Below, piece after piece: positions 15,275 through 22,931 of a stretch of 25,077 nucleotides of DNA. Positions within the stretch are counted from its first letter, which is position 1, and every line of letters starts with the position of its first letter. The DNA lies in contig JAEYCB010000013.1 in NCBI GenBank assembly GCA_023404345.1, positions 1 through 25,077 on the forward strand, written 5' to 3'. The notes under the pieces are model-generated. The model saw nothing but the letters and a program-made list of their open reading frames with translations, was not told where the DNA came from and did no database searches. A program made the position numbers and the translations under genes. Source of the stretch: Bacillota bacterium. GTDB taxonomy: Bacteria; Bacillota; Clostridia; Christensenellales; Aristaeellaceae.

Positions 15275-16414
15275 ATGCGAACTCTTTTTACCAGCGAATC
15301 CGTCACCGAAGGACATCCCGACAAGGTATGCGACCAGATCAGCGATGCGGTGCTCGACGCGCTGCTCGCGCGCGACCCCATGGCTCGCGTGGCATGTGAA
15401 ACCTGCGCAACCACAGGGCTTGTGCAGGTCATGGGTGAAATCACTACCACCGCCTATGTAGCAATCGACGAAATTGCCCGCCAGGTCCTGCGCGATATCG
15501 GTTATGTGGACGCAAGCCTGGGTTTCAGCGCAGACAGCTGCGCGGTACTTACCGCCGTGCATGCGCAGAGCCCGGACATCGCCATGGGTGTGGACCGTGC
15601 TCTGGAAACCCGCGAAGCCGGCGAAACCAGCACCGGAGCGGGCGATCAGGGTATGATGTTCGGCTTTGCCTGCGACGAAACGCCGGAACTGATGCCTCTG
15701 CCCATTTCGCTGGCACACGGGCTAGCGCGCAGGCTGGCGCAGGTGCGCAAGGAGGGCGTGCTGCCCTGGCTGCGCCCGGACGGCAAGTGTCAGGTGACTG
15801 TCATCTATGAGGACGGTACGCCCGTAGCCGTGGATACGGTGGTGCTCTCCGCCCAGCACGATGAAAGCGTAGCGCGTGTACAGCTTGAAAAATCGCTCCT
15901 GGATGAGGTCATCCGTGAGGCGGTACCCGCCCGTCTGTGGACTCCGCGGACCAAGGTCTATATCAACCCCACCGGCCGCTTCGTGCTGGGCGGCCCGGCA
16001 GCGGATACGGGCCTAACCGGCCGCAAGATCATCGTGGATACCTATGGTGGCTACGCACGGCACGGCGGCGGAGCGTTCAGCGGCAAAGACCCCTCCAAGG
16101 TGGACCGTTCCGCCTGCTACGCCGCCCGGTATGTCGCCAAGCATCTGGTGGCCGAGGGGCTGGCCAAGCGCGCTGAGGTGGCGCTGGCCTATGCCATCGG
16201 CGTGGCCAAACCCGTCAGCGTCCAGGTGAACACCTTCGGCACGGGCGTGCGCACCGACGAGCAGCTCAGCCACGAGGTGATGGAGCGTTTCGACCTCAGC
16301 CCCGACGGCATCATCCGCATGCTGGACCTGCGCCGCCCCATCTACCGGCAGACAGCTGCATACGGCCACTTCGGTCGGCCAGACCTGAATCTGCCCTGGG
16401 AAACGTTGGACTGA
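15275..16414 (+). CDS. metK: S-adenosylmethionine synthetase
   Basis: Methionine adenosyltransferase makes S-adenosylmethionine from methionine and ATP in the cytoplasm. The 379-residue product has the family hallmarks: FTSESVTEGHPDKVCDQISD at the N-terminus (GHPDK, 13-17), GAGDQG (121-126), DGKCQVTVIYEDGTP and the P-loop-like GGGAFSGKDPSKVDRSACYA (264-283). The ATG at 15275 has AAGGAGA upstream and begins the conserved block; a longer in-frame reading would run into the riboswitch terminator. It is monocistronic and controlled by the S-box element in front. The protein is slightly shorter than the usual 390 to 400 residues, with compact loops, but no key residue appears lost. Confidence 0.97.
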   Translation: MRTLFTSESVTEGHPDKVCDQISDAVLDALLARDPMARVACETCATTGLVQVMGEITTTAYVAIDEIARQVLRDIGYVDASLGFSADSCAVLTAVHAQSPDIAMGVDRALETREAGETSTGAGDQGMMFGFACDETPELMPLPISLAHGLARRLAQVRKEGVLPWLRPDGKCQVTVIYEDGTPVAVDTVVLSAQHDESVARVQLEKSLLDEVIREAVPARLWTPRTKVYINPTGRFVLGGPAADTGLTGRKIIVDTYGGYARHGGGAFSGKDPSKVDRSACYAARYVAKHLVAEGLAKRAEVALAYAIGVAKPVSVQVNTFGTGVRTDEQLSHEVMERFDLSPDGIIRMLDLRRPIYRQTAAYGHFGRPDLNLPWETLD

Positions 16415-16430
16415 AACATACAATAGTTTT

Positions 16431-16457
16431 GGGGGAAGCGGCTATGCCGCTTCCCCC
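16431..16457. terminator. Strong hairpin after metK
   Basis: A perfect 12-bp stem, GGGGGAAGCGGC (16431-16442) with GCCGCTTCCCCC (16446-16457), has a TAT loop. On the plus strand it is followed by ATCGCTTTACTTT, only loosely T-rich. It ends metK and lies 6 bp from the ancestral stop codon of the convergent XRE gene, so it may act in both directions. Confidence 0.7.
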
Positions 16458-16463
16458 ATCGCT

Positions 16464-16628
16464 TTACTTTCGCCGGTGCCTTCCCCCGTCATTCCACACG
16501 TGCGCCAGAATATCCTTTAGCACCAGACAGGCATCCACATCGCTGTAGCCGTATTCCCTCTTCAGCCGGTCCAGGAGCTCACGGATGGGCCCGGCATAAT
16601 CGCTGATCTTTACCTGCTGCTGATAGGT
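16464..16628 (-). pseudogene. Out-of-frame C-terminal part of the XRE regulator
   Basis: Reading the minus strand from 16628 gives 54 codons starting TYQQQVKISDYAGPIRELL, followed by DRLKREYGYSDVDACLVLKD and a stop at 16466-16464. This is well-formed helical protein and fits directly after PVLT in the XRE gene. It is shifted by one base: removing the single A at 16629 (minus strand) joins the two frames into a 154-residue protein. It is therefore the lost C-terminal third of the regulator, either through a real frameshift or through a sequencing error. Confidence 0.75.
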
Positions 16629-16929
16629 TGGTCAGGACCGGACAGCGCTTCCCCCATACCTTGGTCCAATCCACCTTTTTCTGCGTTTCTTCGCTGACGC
16701 TGTCGATCGCGCGCTCGATTTCCTCCACCTCTGCGTCAAAGGCAATCAGTTCGTCCAGCGTCAGGCGGTAGAGCCCTGCCAGCCGCTTGGCCTGACGAAT
16801 ATCAGGCAAGGTTTCGTCCGTCTCCCATTTTGAAATGGTCTGCCGGCTCACACCCAGCTTTTCTGCTACCTCCTCCTGCGACAGGCCGCTCTTTTTCCGC
16901 GCGTTATAGAGGTTGGTTCCTAGATTCAT
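16579..16929 (-). CDS. XRE-family helix-turn-helix regulator, frameshifted
   Basis: A DNA-binding regulator with a Cro/CI-type helix-turn-helix at residues 5-58: LYNARKKSGLSQEEVAEKLG, VSRQTISKWETDETLPDI, AKRLAGLYRLTLDELIAFD. A linker helix (65-90) and WTKVWGKRCPVLT follow. From residue 101 the reading frame loses sense (NLSAAGKDQRLCRAHP) because of one extra base at 16629; the natural ending continues in the neighbouring frame. The DNA-binding domain is intact, so the protein may still bind its sites. The ATG at 16929 has GGGGG 8 bp upstream; the ATG at 16935 is only 2 bp from it. The target may be the divergent promoter region 16954-17090, where a perfect palindrome overlaps its own -10 box. 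Confidence 0.82.
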   Translation of the reverse strand: MNLGTNLYNARKKSGLSQEEVAEKLGVSRQTISKWETDETLPDIRQAKRLAGLYRLTLDELIAFDAEVEEIERAIDSVSEETQKKVDWTKVWGKRCPVLTNLSAAGKDQRLCRAHP

Positions 16930-16953
16930 GCACATATCCCCCTTCGTACAAGG

Positions 16954-16967
16954 CTGATATCAGTATA
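16954..16967 (-). promoter_or_regulatory. XRE promoter -10 box with overlapping palindrome
   Basis: The minus strand has TATACT (16967-16962) followed by the perfect 10-bp palindrome CTGATATCAG (16954-16963), which shares its first bases. The -35 match (TGGCGT near 16990) is weak. The layout fits an operator for autoregulation; the regulator that binds it is inferred. Confidence 0.5.
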
Positions 16968-17031
16968 TCGAATGGCGCGACCAAACGCCAGCCCTTCCGG
17001 CTTGCAGTTTTGCCCGCTTTCTTAACACGCT

Positions 17032-17066
17032 CCGGCGCACACCTCTGCGCCGGGCCGCCGTATACT
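17032..17066 (+). promoter_or_regulatory. Promoter region with inverted repeat for the divergent gene
   Basis: TATACT (17061-17066) is preceded by the perfect inverted repeat CCGGCGCA (17032-17039) and TGCGCCGG (17046-17053), where a -35 box would lie. No consensus -35 is seen. The nine bases TATACTGAT are shared with the divergent XRE promoter. Downstream, GATGC-AG-GCATC and GGCATC-AGAAAC-GATGCC form alternative hairpins just before the ribosome binding site. Confidence 0.45.
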
Positions 17067-17107
17067 GATGATGCAGGCATCAGAAACGATGCCTTGGAGG
17101 AGGAACG

Positions 17108-17578
17108 ATGATGGCTAACATCGAACCAGGCCTGCCATGCGCGATCATCGGCGAGGGTGCAGCCGTGCGCCTGGGCGCCGAGGCCGGGCAGGATGCCAGC
17201 GAAACGCATGTTTATTTTGAACCCTGTGATGAGAGAAAAGCAGTTACCGTGGCCGAAAACCAGCATAACGAGGATGGCGCAGGCCGCGTTCTGGATGCAA
17301 ACATTGTGCTGAGAAACGTACACCCCAACAGGCGCGTTGCGGTAGGCATCGCGCTTCACGAGGTGGATGGCATGGGCGGGGAACACGCACGCGGCTTTCA
17401 CGCCATGACTGTGCCTGCGCACTCCGATGATGGCCCGCGGGATGTGCCCCTGCCCAGAGTGCGCTTTGTTCTGCCGGACGATCTTCACATCGAGGGTGCG
17501 GATGGGGCATGCGGCGCCCGGCGTCACTTTGTGGTACGCACCAGCAGCCGTTATGTGGACAGCACCGTAAAACCGTGA
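17108..17578 (+). CDS. Uncharacterised protein
   Basis: A 156-residue protein of unknown function without a signal peptide or membrane segment. The N-terminal third (NIEPGLPCAIIGEGAAVRLG) is poor in pattern. The rest looks like a beta-rich domain: DANIVLRNVHPNRRVAVGIA (63-82), LHEVDGMGGEHARGFHAMTV, PAHSDDGPRDVPLPRVRFVL and RRHFVVRTSSRYVD. From memory this recalls a clostridial group with NVCPGKRVA...TEVD...RGMKT...IPAH...FVLPEDL, which has no known role; I could not check this. GGAGGAGG lies 5 bp before the ATG at 17108, a strong site. It diverges from the XRE gene, shares its promoter region, and ends in a clear terminator, so it is a single-gene unit that the XRE protein may control. Confidence 0.75.
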   Translation: MMANIEPGLPCAIIGEGAAVRLGAEAGQDASETHVYFEPCDERKAVTVAENQHNEDGAGRVLDANIVLRNVHPNRRVAVGIALHEVDGMGGEHARGFHAMTVPAHSDDGPRDVPLPRVRFVLPDDLHIEGADGACGARRHFVVRTSSRYVDSTVKP

Positions 17579-17617
17579 GCCTGTCGGCAGTCCATATGCT
17601 CCTTGATCTTTGAAAGG

Positions 17618-17649
17618 CGGGGGCCGGGCAAATGCCCGACCCCCGTTTT
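17618..17649 (+). terminator. Rho-independent terminator
   Basis: CGGGGGCCGGGCA (17618-17630) pairs with TGCCCGACCCCCG (17633-17645) with one mismatch, followed by TTTT (17646-17649). It ends the uncharacterised gene upstream. Confidence 0.85.
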
Positions 17650-17717
17650 CGCACCCAACAGCAGTGCGCCACATATCCTGTACCGTGCGCAGCCGCGCAC
17701 GAAAGGAATGAATTGAT

Positions 17718-18413
17718 ATGATCCCAGTCAACAAGCTGGTGGAAGTATTCTATACCATGCTAGGCTGGCCCTATGCCTCACCCGGCACAAACGGACCGGA
17801 GGGTATCGACTGTTCAGGCGCGTTTGTTTATGCCTACAAGCAGTTCGGCGAGCGCATTTATCATGGTTCCAACCGTATCGTCCGGGTGTACTGCCACGAC
17901 GTACGGCGTGTGACCAGCCCCAGTCAACTACGCATTGGCATGGCCATTTTCAAGGCGCGTGAAGATACCAGCCATATGAAGGCGGAATACAAGCCCGGCG
18001 GGCGCTATTATGACCCCAATCTCCCCTATGACTACTACCACATTGGACTGGTGGTAAGCGTACGGCCGCTGAAGATCATCAACGCCACGCCGCCCAGCGT
18101 TCGCATCGATACCGATCTGTCGCGCTGGCACTGCGCGGGAGAGCTCAACGCCGTGGACTACGATGCCGACGAGCCACCCAAACCCGCGCCGCCTCCTGAC
18201 GCCGACCCTCGTCTGGCTGAGGTATGGGCCGAGAGGGGCTCGACCGTCAACCTGCGCAGCAGGCCCTCCCACGATGCCGTTATACGCGCCCGTGTGCCCA
18301 TCGGCGAAGTGGTGGAGGTGCTGGAAGAAACCAACGAAACCTGGTGGCAGGTGCTCTACCAAAAAACAACAGGCTATATGATGCGAGAATTTCTACGCGA
18401 ACAGGACGGATGA
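17718..18413 (+). CDS. NlpC/P60 peptidase with C-terminal SH3 domain
   Basis: A 231-residue predicted peptidoglycan endopeptidase. The NlpC/P60 (CHAP-like) domain covers about residues 1-150, with the catalytic cysteine in GIDCSGAFVYAY (C32), the histidine in YYHIGLVV (H108) and N123 in INATPP as a likely third residue. A proline-rich linker (PPKPAPPPDADP) leads to a bacterial SH3 domain at about 175-227: STVNLRSRPSHDAVIRARVP and ETNETWWQVLYQKTTGYM. There is no signal peptide, the usual state of phage endolysins and of some recycling enzymes, yet no phage genes lie nearby. AAAGGA is about 11 bp before the ATG. Its stop codon is only 3 bp from that of the convergent amidohydrolase gene, with no terminator between. 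Target bond and biological role are not shown. Confidence 0.88.
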   Translation: MIPVNKLVEVFYTMLGWPYASPGTNGPEGIDCSGAFVYAYKQFGERIYHGSNRIVRVYCHDVRRVTSPSQLRIGMAIFKAREDTSHMKAEYKPGGRYYDPNLPYDYYHIGLVVSVRPLKIINATPPSVRIDTDLSRWHCAGELNAVDYDADEPPKPAPPPDADPRLAEVWAERGSTVNLRSRPSHDAVIRARVPIGEVVEVLEETNETWWQVLYQKTTGYMMREFLREQDG

Positions 18414-18416
18414 ATC

Positions 18417-19214
18417 TTACCCCAGATCCCGCAGGAACGCCTCGAAGTTCAGGTGGAAAATCCGCTCGCGCTCCTCATCGGTCAGCGGCAGGCTCATGAA
18501 GCGCGCCACCTCATCCTCCGGATTCCACATGGGGTAATCAGTGCCAAAGAAGGCGCGATCCGTACCGTAATGGCGGATAATGCGCGCGGCCTCCTCCGGC
18601 TCAAGTGCGTACAGGCTGGAGGAGGTATCCACCCATACGTTTGGACGCCCGGCCAATACCCGCCACGCCTCGTTCCAAACCGACCAGCCCCCAAGATGGG
18701 CACAGATGACCTTCAGGTCTGGCACCTGATCCAACACGCGCGCCATGCGCTCGGGCTGGCTGTAAGCATAGCGGAAATCGCCTGTATGCACCAGTGCAGG
18801 AAGGCCCTGCTCCGCCATTGCGCGGAACATGGCTATCGAGCGCCGGTCATCCAGCAGGAAGGTCTGAATGTCCGGGTGCAGTTTCACGCCGTGCAGTCCG
18901 CCTGCCTTGATGCGGTCAAGCTCGCCGGGCACGTCCTCATAATCCGGATGCAGCGTACCAAACCCGATCAGTCGGTCCGGATGTTCAGCGGATACGCGCA
19001 TCAGATAGTCGTTGATGGAATGCACGCGGCTGGGCGTAACGGCTACGCTGTGTACCAGAAAGCGGGAGATAACTGCAGCCTCTCCATGGGCTATCAGCTG
19101 GCCCAGCGTGCCGTCCAGGCACATGGGAATATCATAGAAGGTCCCGGTAGACTGCGCCGCCTTCTGCGCAATGGCGTCCGGATAGATATGGGCGTGAGTG
19201 TCGATGATGGTCAT
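18417..19214 (-). CDS. Amidohydrolase-family metal-dependent hydrolase
   Basis: A 265-residue TIM-barrel hydrolase of the Amidohydro_2 type (PF04909). Metal ligands are visible: HAH near the start (H7, H9), H143 in ALVHTGDF, H173 in ICAHLGGW and D226 in FFGTDYPMWNP. The segment GLHGVKLHPD (107-115) is the barrel strand that also binds in this family. Members hydrolyse or decarboxylate many small cyclic or amide compounds, so the substrate is open. AAAGGAGC is 8 bp before the ATG. The gene starts 17 bp after the second BMP-type permease gene and is the last gene of that importer operon, so it probably acts on the compound imported. Nucleoside-derived ring compounds are a reasonable guess only. 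Confidence 0.9.
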   Translation of the reverse strand: MTIIDTHAHIYPDAIAQKAAQSTGTFYDIPMCLDGTLGQLIAHGEAAVISRFLVHSVAVTPSRVHSINDYLMRVSAEHPDRLIGFGTLHPDYEDVPGELDRIKAGGLHGVKLHPDIQTFLLDDRRSIAMFRAMAEQGLPALVHTGDFRYAYSQPERMARVLDQVPDLKVICAHLGGWSVWNEAWRVLAGRPNVWVDTSSSLYALEPEEAARIIRHYGTDRAFFGTDYPMWNPEDEVARFMSLPLTDEERERIFHLNFEAFLRDLG

Positions 19215-19231
19215 GCAATAAGCTCCTTTGT

Positions 19232-20215
19232 TCAGCCGCGATCCTCCCGGAAATAGGCCACACCCAGGCTCATAGGCGGCTGATCCTCACGCTTCTTGCG
19301 CAGGCTGGTGATTACCAGTACCACGATGGTTACCACATAGGGCAGGGCTTTAAAGATTTCCTGCATGCTGCGATCCAGACCAGGAATGTAGAGATAGAGG
19401 ATGTACAGGCCACCGAAAAGAATACTGCCCCAGATGGCGTTGAGCGGCCGCCAGCGGGCGAAGATGACCAGTGCAATCGCCAGCCATCCGCGGTCGCCAA
19501 ATCCGTTGTTAACCCAAGTGCCACCGGTGTACTCCATCACGAAGTACAAGCCGCCCAGACCCGCCAGCATGCCGCCCACCAGCGTAGCCAGATACTTGTA
19601 GGCGGTTACGTTTACACCCGCCGCATCGGCCGTTGCAGCGTTTTCACCCACGGCGCGCAGGTTCAGGCCCTTGCGCGTACGGTAGAGGAACCAACTCAAC
19701 ACCACCGTGAGCACAATGGACAGATATGTCAGAAAGCCATAGCTGAACAGCACCTCGCCCACCACCGGCAACGTGCTGAGCACCGGAATTTTGGCCCGAA
19801 ACGCACTGGCTGTGGCCTGCGTGGAAATCTGGCCCACACCGCCCGCCAGCTTGGACAGCGAGCCACCGAAAAAGTTGCCAAAGCCCATGCCAAAAGTGGT
19901 CAGCGCAAGGCCGGTCACATTCTGATTGGCCCGAAGCGAGATGGTGAGCACGCTGTAGATCAGCGCCCCGAGTCCGGAGCACACCAACGCGCATACCAGA
20001 GCGATCATCATGCCCACGAAAGGCACCGGGGCTTCCACGCTGTTTTCATAAAGGAACGCCCCCATCAGTCCGGCTACGCCGCCCATGTACATCATGCCGG
20101 GCACGCCCAGGTTGAGGTTACCGCTTTTTTCAGTTATAATCTCGCCATTTGCGCCATACAGGATGGCAATGCCCTGCGCGATGGCCTTTTGCAAAAACAC
20201 AACAATCAGGTTCAT
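19232..20215 (-). CDS. BMP-type (nucleoside) ABC importer permease 2
   Basis: A 327-residue polytopic membrane protein of the branched-chain/CUT2-like permease family, the second permease in BMP-binding-protein importers (B. subtilis NupQ, formerly YufQ, is a described member). It opens with IAILYGANGEIITEKSGNLN and LGVPGMMYMGG, the family's N-terminal hallmark, and has TRKGLNLRAVGENAATADAA with GVNV as the loop touching the ATPase. About eight membrane segments are apparent. The ATG overlaps the stop codon of permease 1 by 4 bp (ATGA), a sign of translational coupling; GAGGAGG lies 9 bp upstream. With permease 1 it would form a heterodimeric channel. Purine nucleosides are the usual cargo of the family; the cargo here is inferred. 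Confidence 0.92.
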   Translation of the reverse strand: MNLIVVFLQKAIAQGIAILYGANGEIITEKSGNLNLGVPGMMYMGGVAGLMGAFLYENSVEAPVPFVGMMIALVCALVCSGLGALIYSVLTISLRANQNVTGLALTTFGMGFGNFFGGSLSKLAGGVGQISTQATASAFRAKIPVLSTLPVVGEVLFSYGFLTYLSIVLTVVLSWFLYRTRKGLNLRAVGENAATADAAGVNVTAYKYLATLVGGMLAGLGGLYFVMEYTGGTWVNNGFGDRGWLAIALVIFARWRPLNAIWGSILFGGLYILYLYIPGLDRSMQEIFKALPYVVTIVVLVITSLRKKREDQPPMSLGVAYFREDRG

Positions 20216-21312
20216 GCCTTGACCTCCTCGCGCGCATGCTTGCGCAGCTCCACACGATAGTTGATAAAGAACTCGCAGCCCAGAATAAAGAAGAGGATGA
20301 CGCCGGTGAGGATATCGCTGGCGTTTTCATTAAGGTTGAACTGCGTGGCAATCTGGATGGCGCCCTTTTCCATGAATACCAGGAAAAATGCCACCAGCAG
20401 CATGGCAAAAGGATTGAGTTTGCCAAGCCATGCCACCACGATGGCCGTAAAGCCGCGGCCTCCAGCCAGTCCGGTAGAAATGGTATGGCCAACGCCCGTA
20501 GCCAGCAGATAGCCAGCCAGTCCGCCGATGCCGCCGGAGATAGCCATGGTGCGAATAATCACGCGGCCTACGTTGATGCCTGCATAGTGTGCGGTATTTT
20601 CACTTTCACCCACTACGGCGATCTCGTAGCCCTGCTTGGAAAACTGCATGTACACATACAGCCCAACCATGAGCACCAGCACAATCAGGATGGGAAGCAG
20701 GTAGCTATTGGTGCCAATGGACGGCAGCCATCCCTCCTTGTCCTGGCTGTTGATCAGGCCCACGTGGTTGGAGCCACGGGGATTTTCCCAAAACACAATC
20801 GCGAAGGACACCAGTTGCATGGCGATATAGTTGAGCATGAGGGTAAACAGGGTTTCATTGGTGTTCCAGTGTGCTTTAAAAAAAGCCGGAATTACGCCCC
20901 AAATCAGACCCGCGGCTACACCCGCTACGGGGCAGAGCGCATACATGGCCCAGGAGGGAAGGTTCTTTCCATAAATCATGACAGCGGCTGAGGCCATGGC
21001 GCCCACCAGCACCTGCCCCTCCGCACCCACATTCCAAAACCGCATACGGAAAGCAGGCAGTACCGCAAAGCCCACGCACAACAAAATGGCCGCGTCGCGG
21101 AAGGTAACCCACATACGGCGATTGGTGCCCACTGCGCCGTCCCAGATTCCCGCATAAACGCTGAGTGGGTTCATACCGGTTAAACCGTAGATGATGGCCG
21201 CACACACCAGTAAAGCGAACACCAGCGCAACCAGTCGCACCAGCATGGCCCGGCCCAGCGACACTCCGTCACGCTTGACGATATGCATCAGGGGTTCTTT
21301 TGCAGCGGTCAT
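20212..21312 (-). CDS. BMP-type (nucleoside) ABC importer permease 1
   Basis: A 366-residue membrane protein, the first permease of the BMP-type importer (NupP/YufP-like). It has an N-terminal membrane anchor after GVSLGRAMLVRLVALVFALL, the block AFRMRFWNVGAEGQVLVGAM (about 85-104), PAFFKAHWNTNETLFTLMLN (about 140-159), and the ATPase-contact loop QGYEIAVVGESENTAHYAGI. It ends with a short basic cytoplasmic tail. AAAGGAGG lies 7 bp before the ATG, and the start codon overlaps the ATPase stop codon by 4 bp (ATGA). It is therefore co-translated with the ATPase and, through a second ATGA overlap, with permease 2. Confidence 0.92.
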   Translation of the reverse strand: MTAAKEPLMHIVKRDGVSLGRAMLVRLVALVFALLVCAAIIYGLTGMNPLSVYAGIWDGAVGTNRRMWVTFRDAAILLCVGFAVLPAFRMRFWNVGAEGQVLVGAMASAAVMIYGKNLPSWAMYALCPVAGVAAGLIWGVIPAFFKAHWNTNETLFTLMLNYIAMQLVSFAIVFWENPRGSNHVGLINSQDKEGWLPSIGTNSYLLPILIVLVLMVGLYVYMQFSKQGYEIAVVGESENTAHYAGINVGRVIIRTMAISGGIGGLAGYLLATGVGHTISTGLAGGRGFTAIVVAWLGKLNPFAMLLVAFFLVFMEKGAIQIATQFNLNENASDILTGVILFFILGCEFFINYRVELRKHAREEVKA

Positions 21313-22844
21313 GACTTAGCCTCCTTTGCGTCGTGGTTGGTCATCATCAGGCCGATCTGCTCCTTGGTAGCGTTGCGTGCATCCACCGTACCACTGACAT
21401 GGCCGTCAGCCAGCACCAGAATACGGTCACACAGAGCCAGAAGCACATCCAAATCCTCGCCCACGCAGATGACGGCGGAACCGTTCTTCTTCTGCTCGTT
21501 AAGCAGACGGTAGATGGTATGTGAGGAGTTGATGTCCAACCCGCGCACGGGATATGCCACCATCAGCACCTGCGGAGAGGAAGCTATCTCGCGCCCGACC
21601 AGCACCTTCTGCACGTTGCCGCCGCTCATGCGGCCCACGGGCCATTCCACACCGGGGGTGACCACGTCCAGCTCGCGCATGATGCGTTCTGCCAGTGTGC
21701 GCGGCTGCTTGCGCTCGGAGAAGAAGCCGCGGCCACGCTTGTAGCTTCGCAGCATCATATTGCCCGTCATGCCCATAGAGGCCACCAGGCCCATACCCAG
21801 ACGATCCTCCGGAACAAAGGCCAGCCGGATGCCGATTTCGCGGATTTCTTCGGCGGTCATGCGGGTTAATTCCTTGATATGGCCCTTGCGGTTGGTGTAT
21901 TCGATGGAGCCGCTTTTGAGCGGCTGCAATCCCGCTATAGCTTCCAGCAGTTCCTTCTGACCGCTGCCCGCGATGCCTGCAACGCCCAAAATTTCGCCGG
22001 TATAGGCCTCAAAGGCGGCATGAGAAAGCACCTCGCGCCCTTCGCCATTAACGACCGTCACATCGCGCACCTTAAGTTTCAAGCGAGGATTAACCGGCTG
22101 GGGGCGCTCGATGTTCAGGTCCACACGCCTGCCCACCATCATTTCGGTTAGACTCTTCTCTGTAGCTTCAGAGGTCTGAATGGAACCGACGCTATGTCCC
22201 TTGCGCAGCACGGCCACCCGGTCGCTCAGGCTCAAAACCTCGTTGAGCTTGTGGGTGATAATGATGATGGAATGGCCCTGAGCACGCATGTTGCGCAACA
22301 CCTGGAAAAGCCGGTCCGTCTCCTGAGGAGTCAGCACAGCGGTGGGCTCGTCCAGAATCAAGATGTTCGCGCCGCGATAGAGCATTTTGACGATTTCCAC
22401 CGTCTGCTTCTGCGACACGCTCATTTCATAAATTTTTTCGTGCAGGTCGATTTCAAAACCATACTTTTCAGTCAGGCGGCGGATATCGCGCTCCACCTCC
22501 CGTATATCAAGCCGCAGCTTTCCCGGAAGGCCCAAAATGATATTTTCAGCCGCGGTGAGCACATCCACCAGCTTGAAATGCTGATGAATCATGCCGATGC
22601 CCAGGGCAAAGGCATCTTTGGGCGAACGGATCACCACCTCGCGGCCTTCCACATAGATATGGCCCGCGTCTGGAAAGTAAATGCCGGCGAGCATGTTCAT
22701 CAGCGACGTTTTGCCGCTGCCGTTCTCGCCCAGCACACTCAAAATTTCGCCGCGATGTACGGTCAAATCCACATTTTCATTGGCGACCACCGAGCCAAAA
22801 TGCTTGGTGATGCCGCGCATCTCAATCATTGCATTGGATTGCAA
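21309..22844 (-). CDS. BMP-type (nucleoside) ABC importer, double ATPase
   Basis: A 511-residue protein with two ATP-binding domains (NupO/YufO-like). Domain 1 has Walker A GENGSGKTS (39-47), signature MSVSQKQTVEIVK (141-153) and Walker B ILILDEPTAVL (161-171). Domain 2 has IAGSGQKE (291-298), signature MSGGNVQK (406-413) and a Walker B reading LMVAYPVRGLD, without the DE of an active site. That asymmetry is usual for this family. The start is taken as TTG at 22844, because GGAGGG lies 7 bp before it; the next in-frame ATG at 22829 is 22 bp from that site. The gene follows the binding-protein gene after an 87-bp gap with a strong hairpin and overlaps permease 1 by 4 bp. Confidence 0.92.
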   Translation of the reverse strand: MQSNAMIEMRGITKHFGSVVANENVDLTVHRGEILSVLGENGSGKTSLMNMLAGIYFPDAGHIYVEGREVVIRSPKDAFALGIGMIHQHFKLVDVLTAAENIILGLPGKLRLDIREVERDIRRLTEKYGFEIDLHEKIYEMSVSQKQTVEIVKMLYRGANILILDEPTAVLTPQETDRLFQVLRNMRAQGHSIIIITHKLNEVLSLSDRVAVLRKGHSVGSIQTSEATEKSLTEMMVGRRVDLNIERPQPVNPRLKLKVRDVTVVNGEGREVLSHAAFEAYTGEILGVAGIAGSGQKELLEAIAGLQPLKSGSIEYTNRKGHIKELTRMTAEEIREIGIRLAFVPEDRLGMGLVASMGMTGNMMLRSYKRGRGFFSERKQPRTLAERIMRELDVVTPGVEWPVGRMSGGNVQKVLVGREIASSPQVLMVAYPVRGLDINSSHTIYRLLNEQKKNGSAVICVGEDLDVLLALCDRILVLADGHVSGTVDARNATKEQIGLMMTNHDAKEAKS

Positions 22845-22884
22845 AGCTGTTCCCTCCGGGCAGTTATGTAGAAAATGAAAGAAC

Positions 22885-22912
22885 GCCCTGCCGCCCTGAC
22901 GGGCGGCAGGGC
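22885..22912 (-). promoter_or_regulatory. Intercistronic hairpin after the BMP binding-protein gene
   Basis: A perfect 12-bp stem, GCCCTGCCGCCC (22885-22896) with GGGCGGCAGGGC (22901-22912), has a 4-nt loop. On the minus strand it is followed by GTTCTTTCATTTTC, moderately T-rich. It lies between the binding-protein and ATPase genes and may partly stop transcription or protect the upstream message, giving more binding protein than transporter. Confidence 0.75.
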
Positions 22913-22931
22913 AGAGCCGTGAACGTGTTGC

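Noticed and set aside
16622..16640. Programmed frameshift in the XRE gene
   Set aside because: The bases at the junction (ACCAACCTAT) offer no slippery run and no stop codon in the zero frame at that point, so a mutation or sequencing error is simpler.
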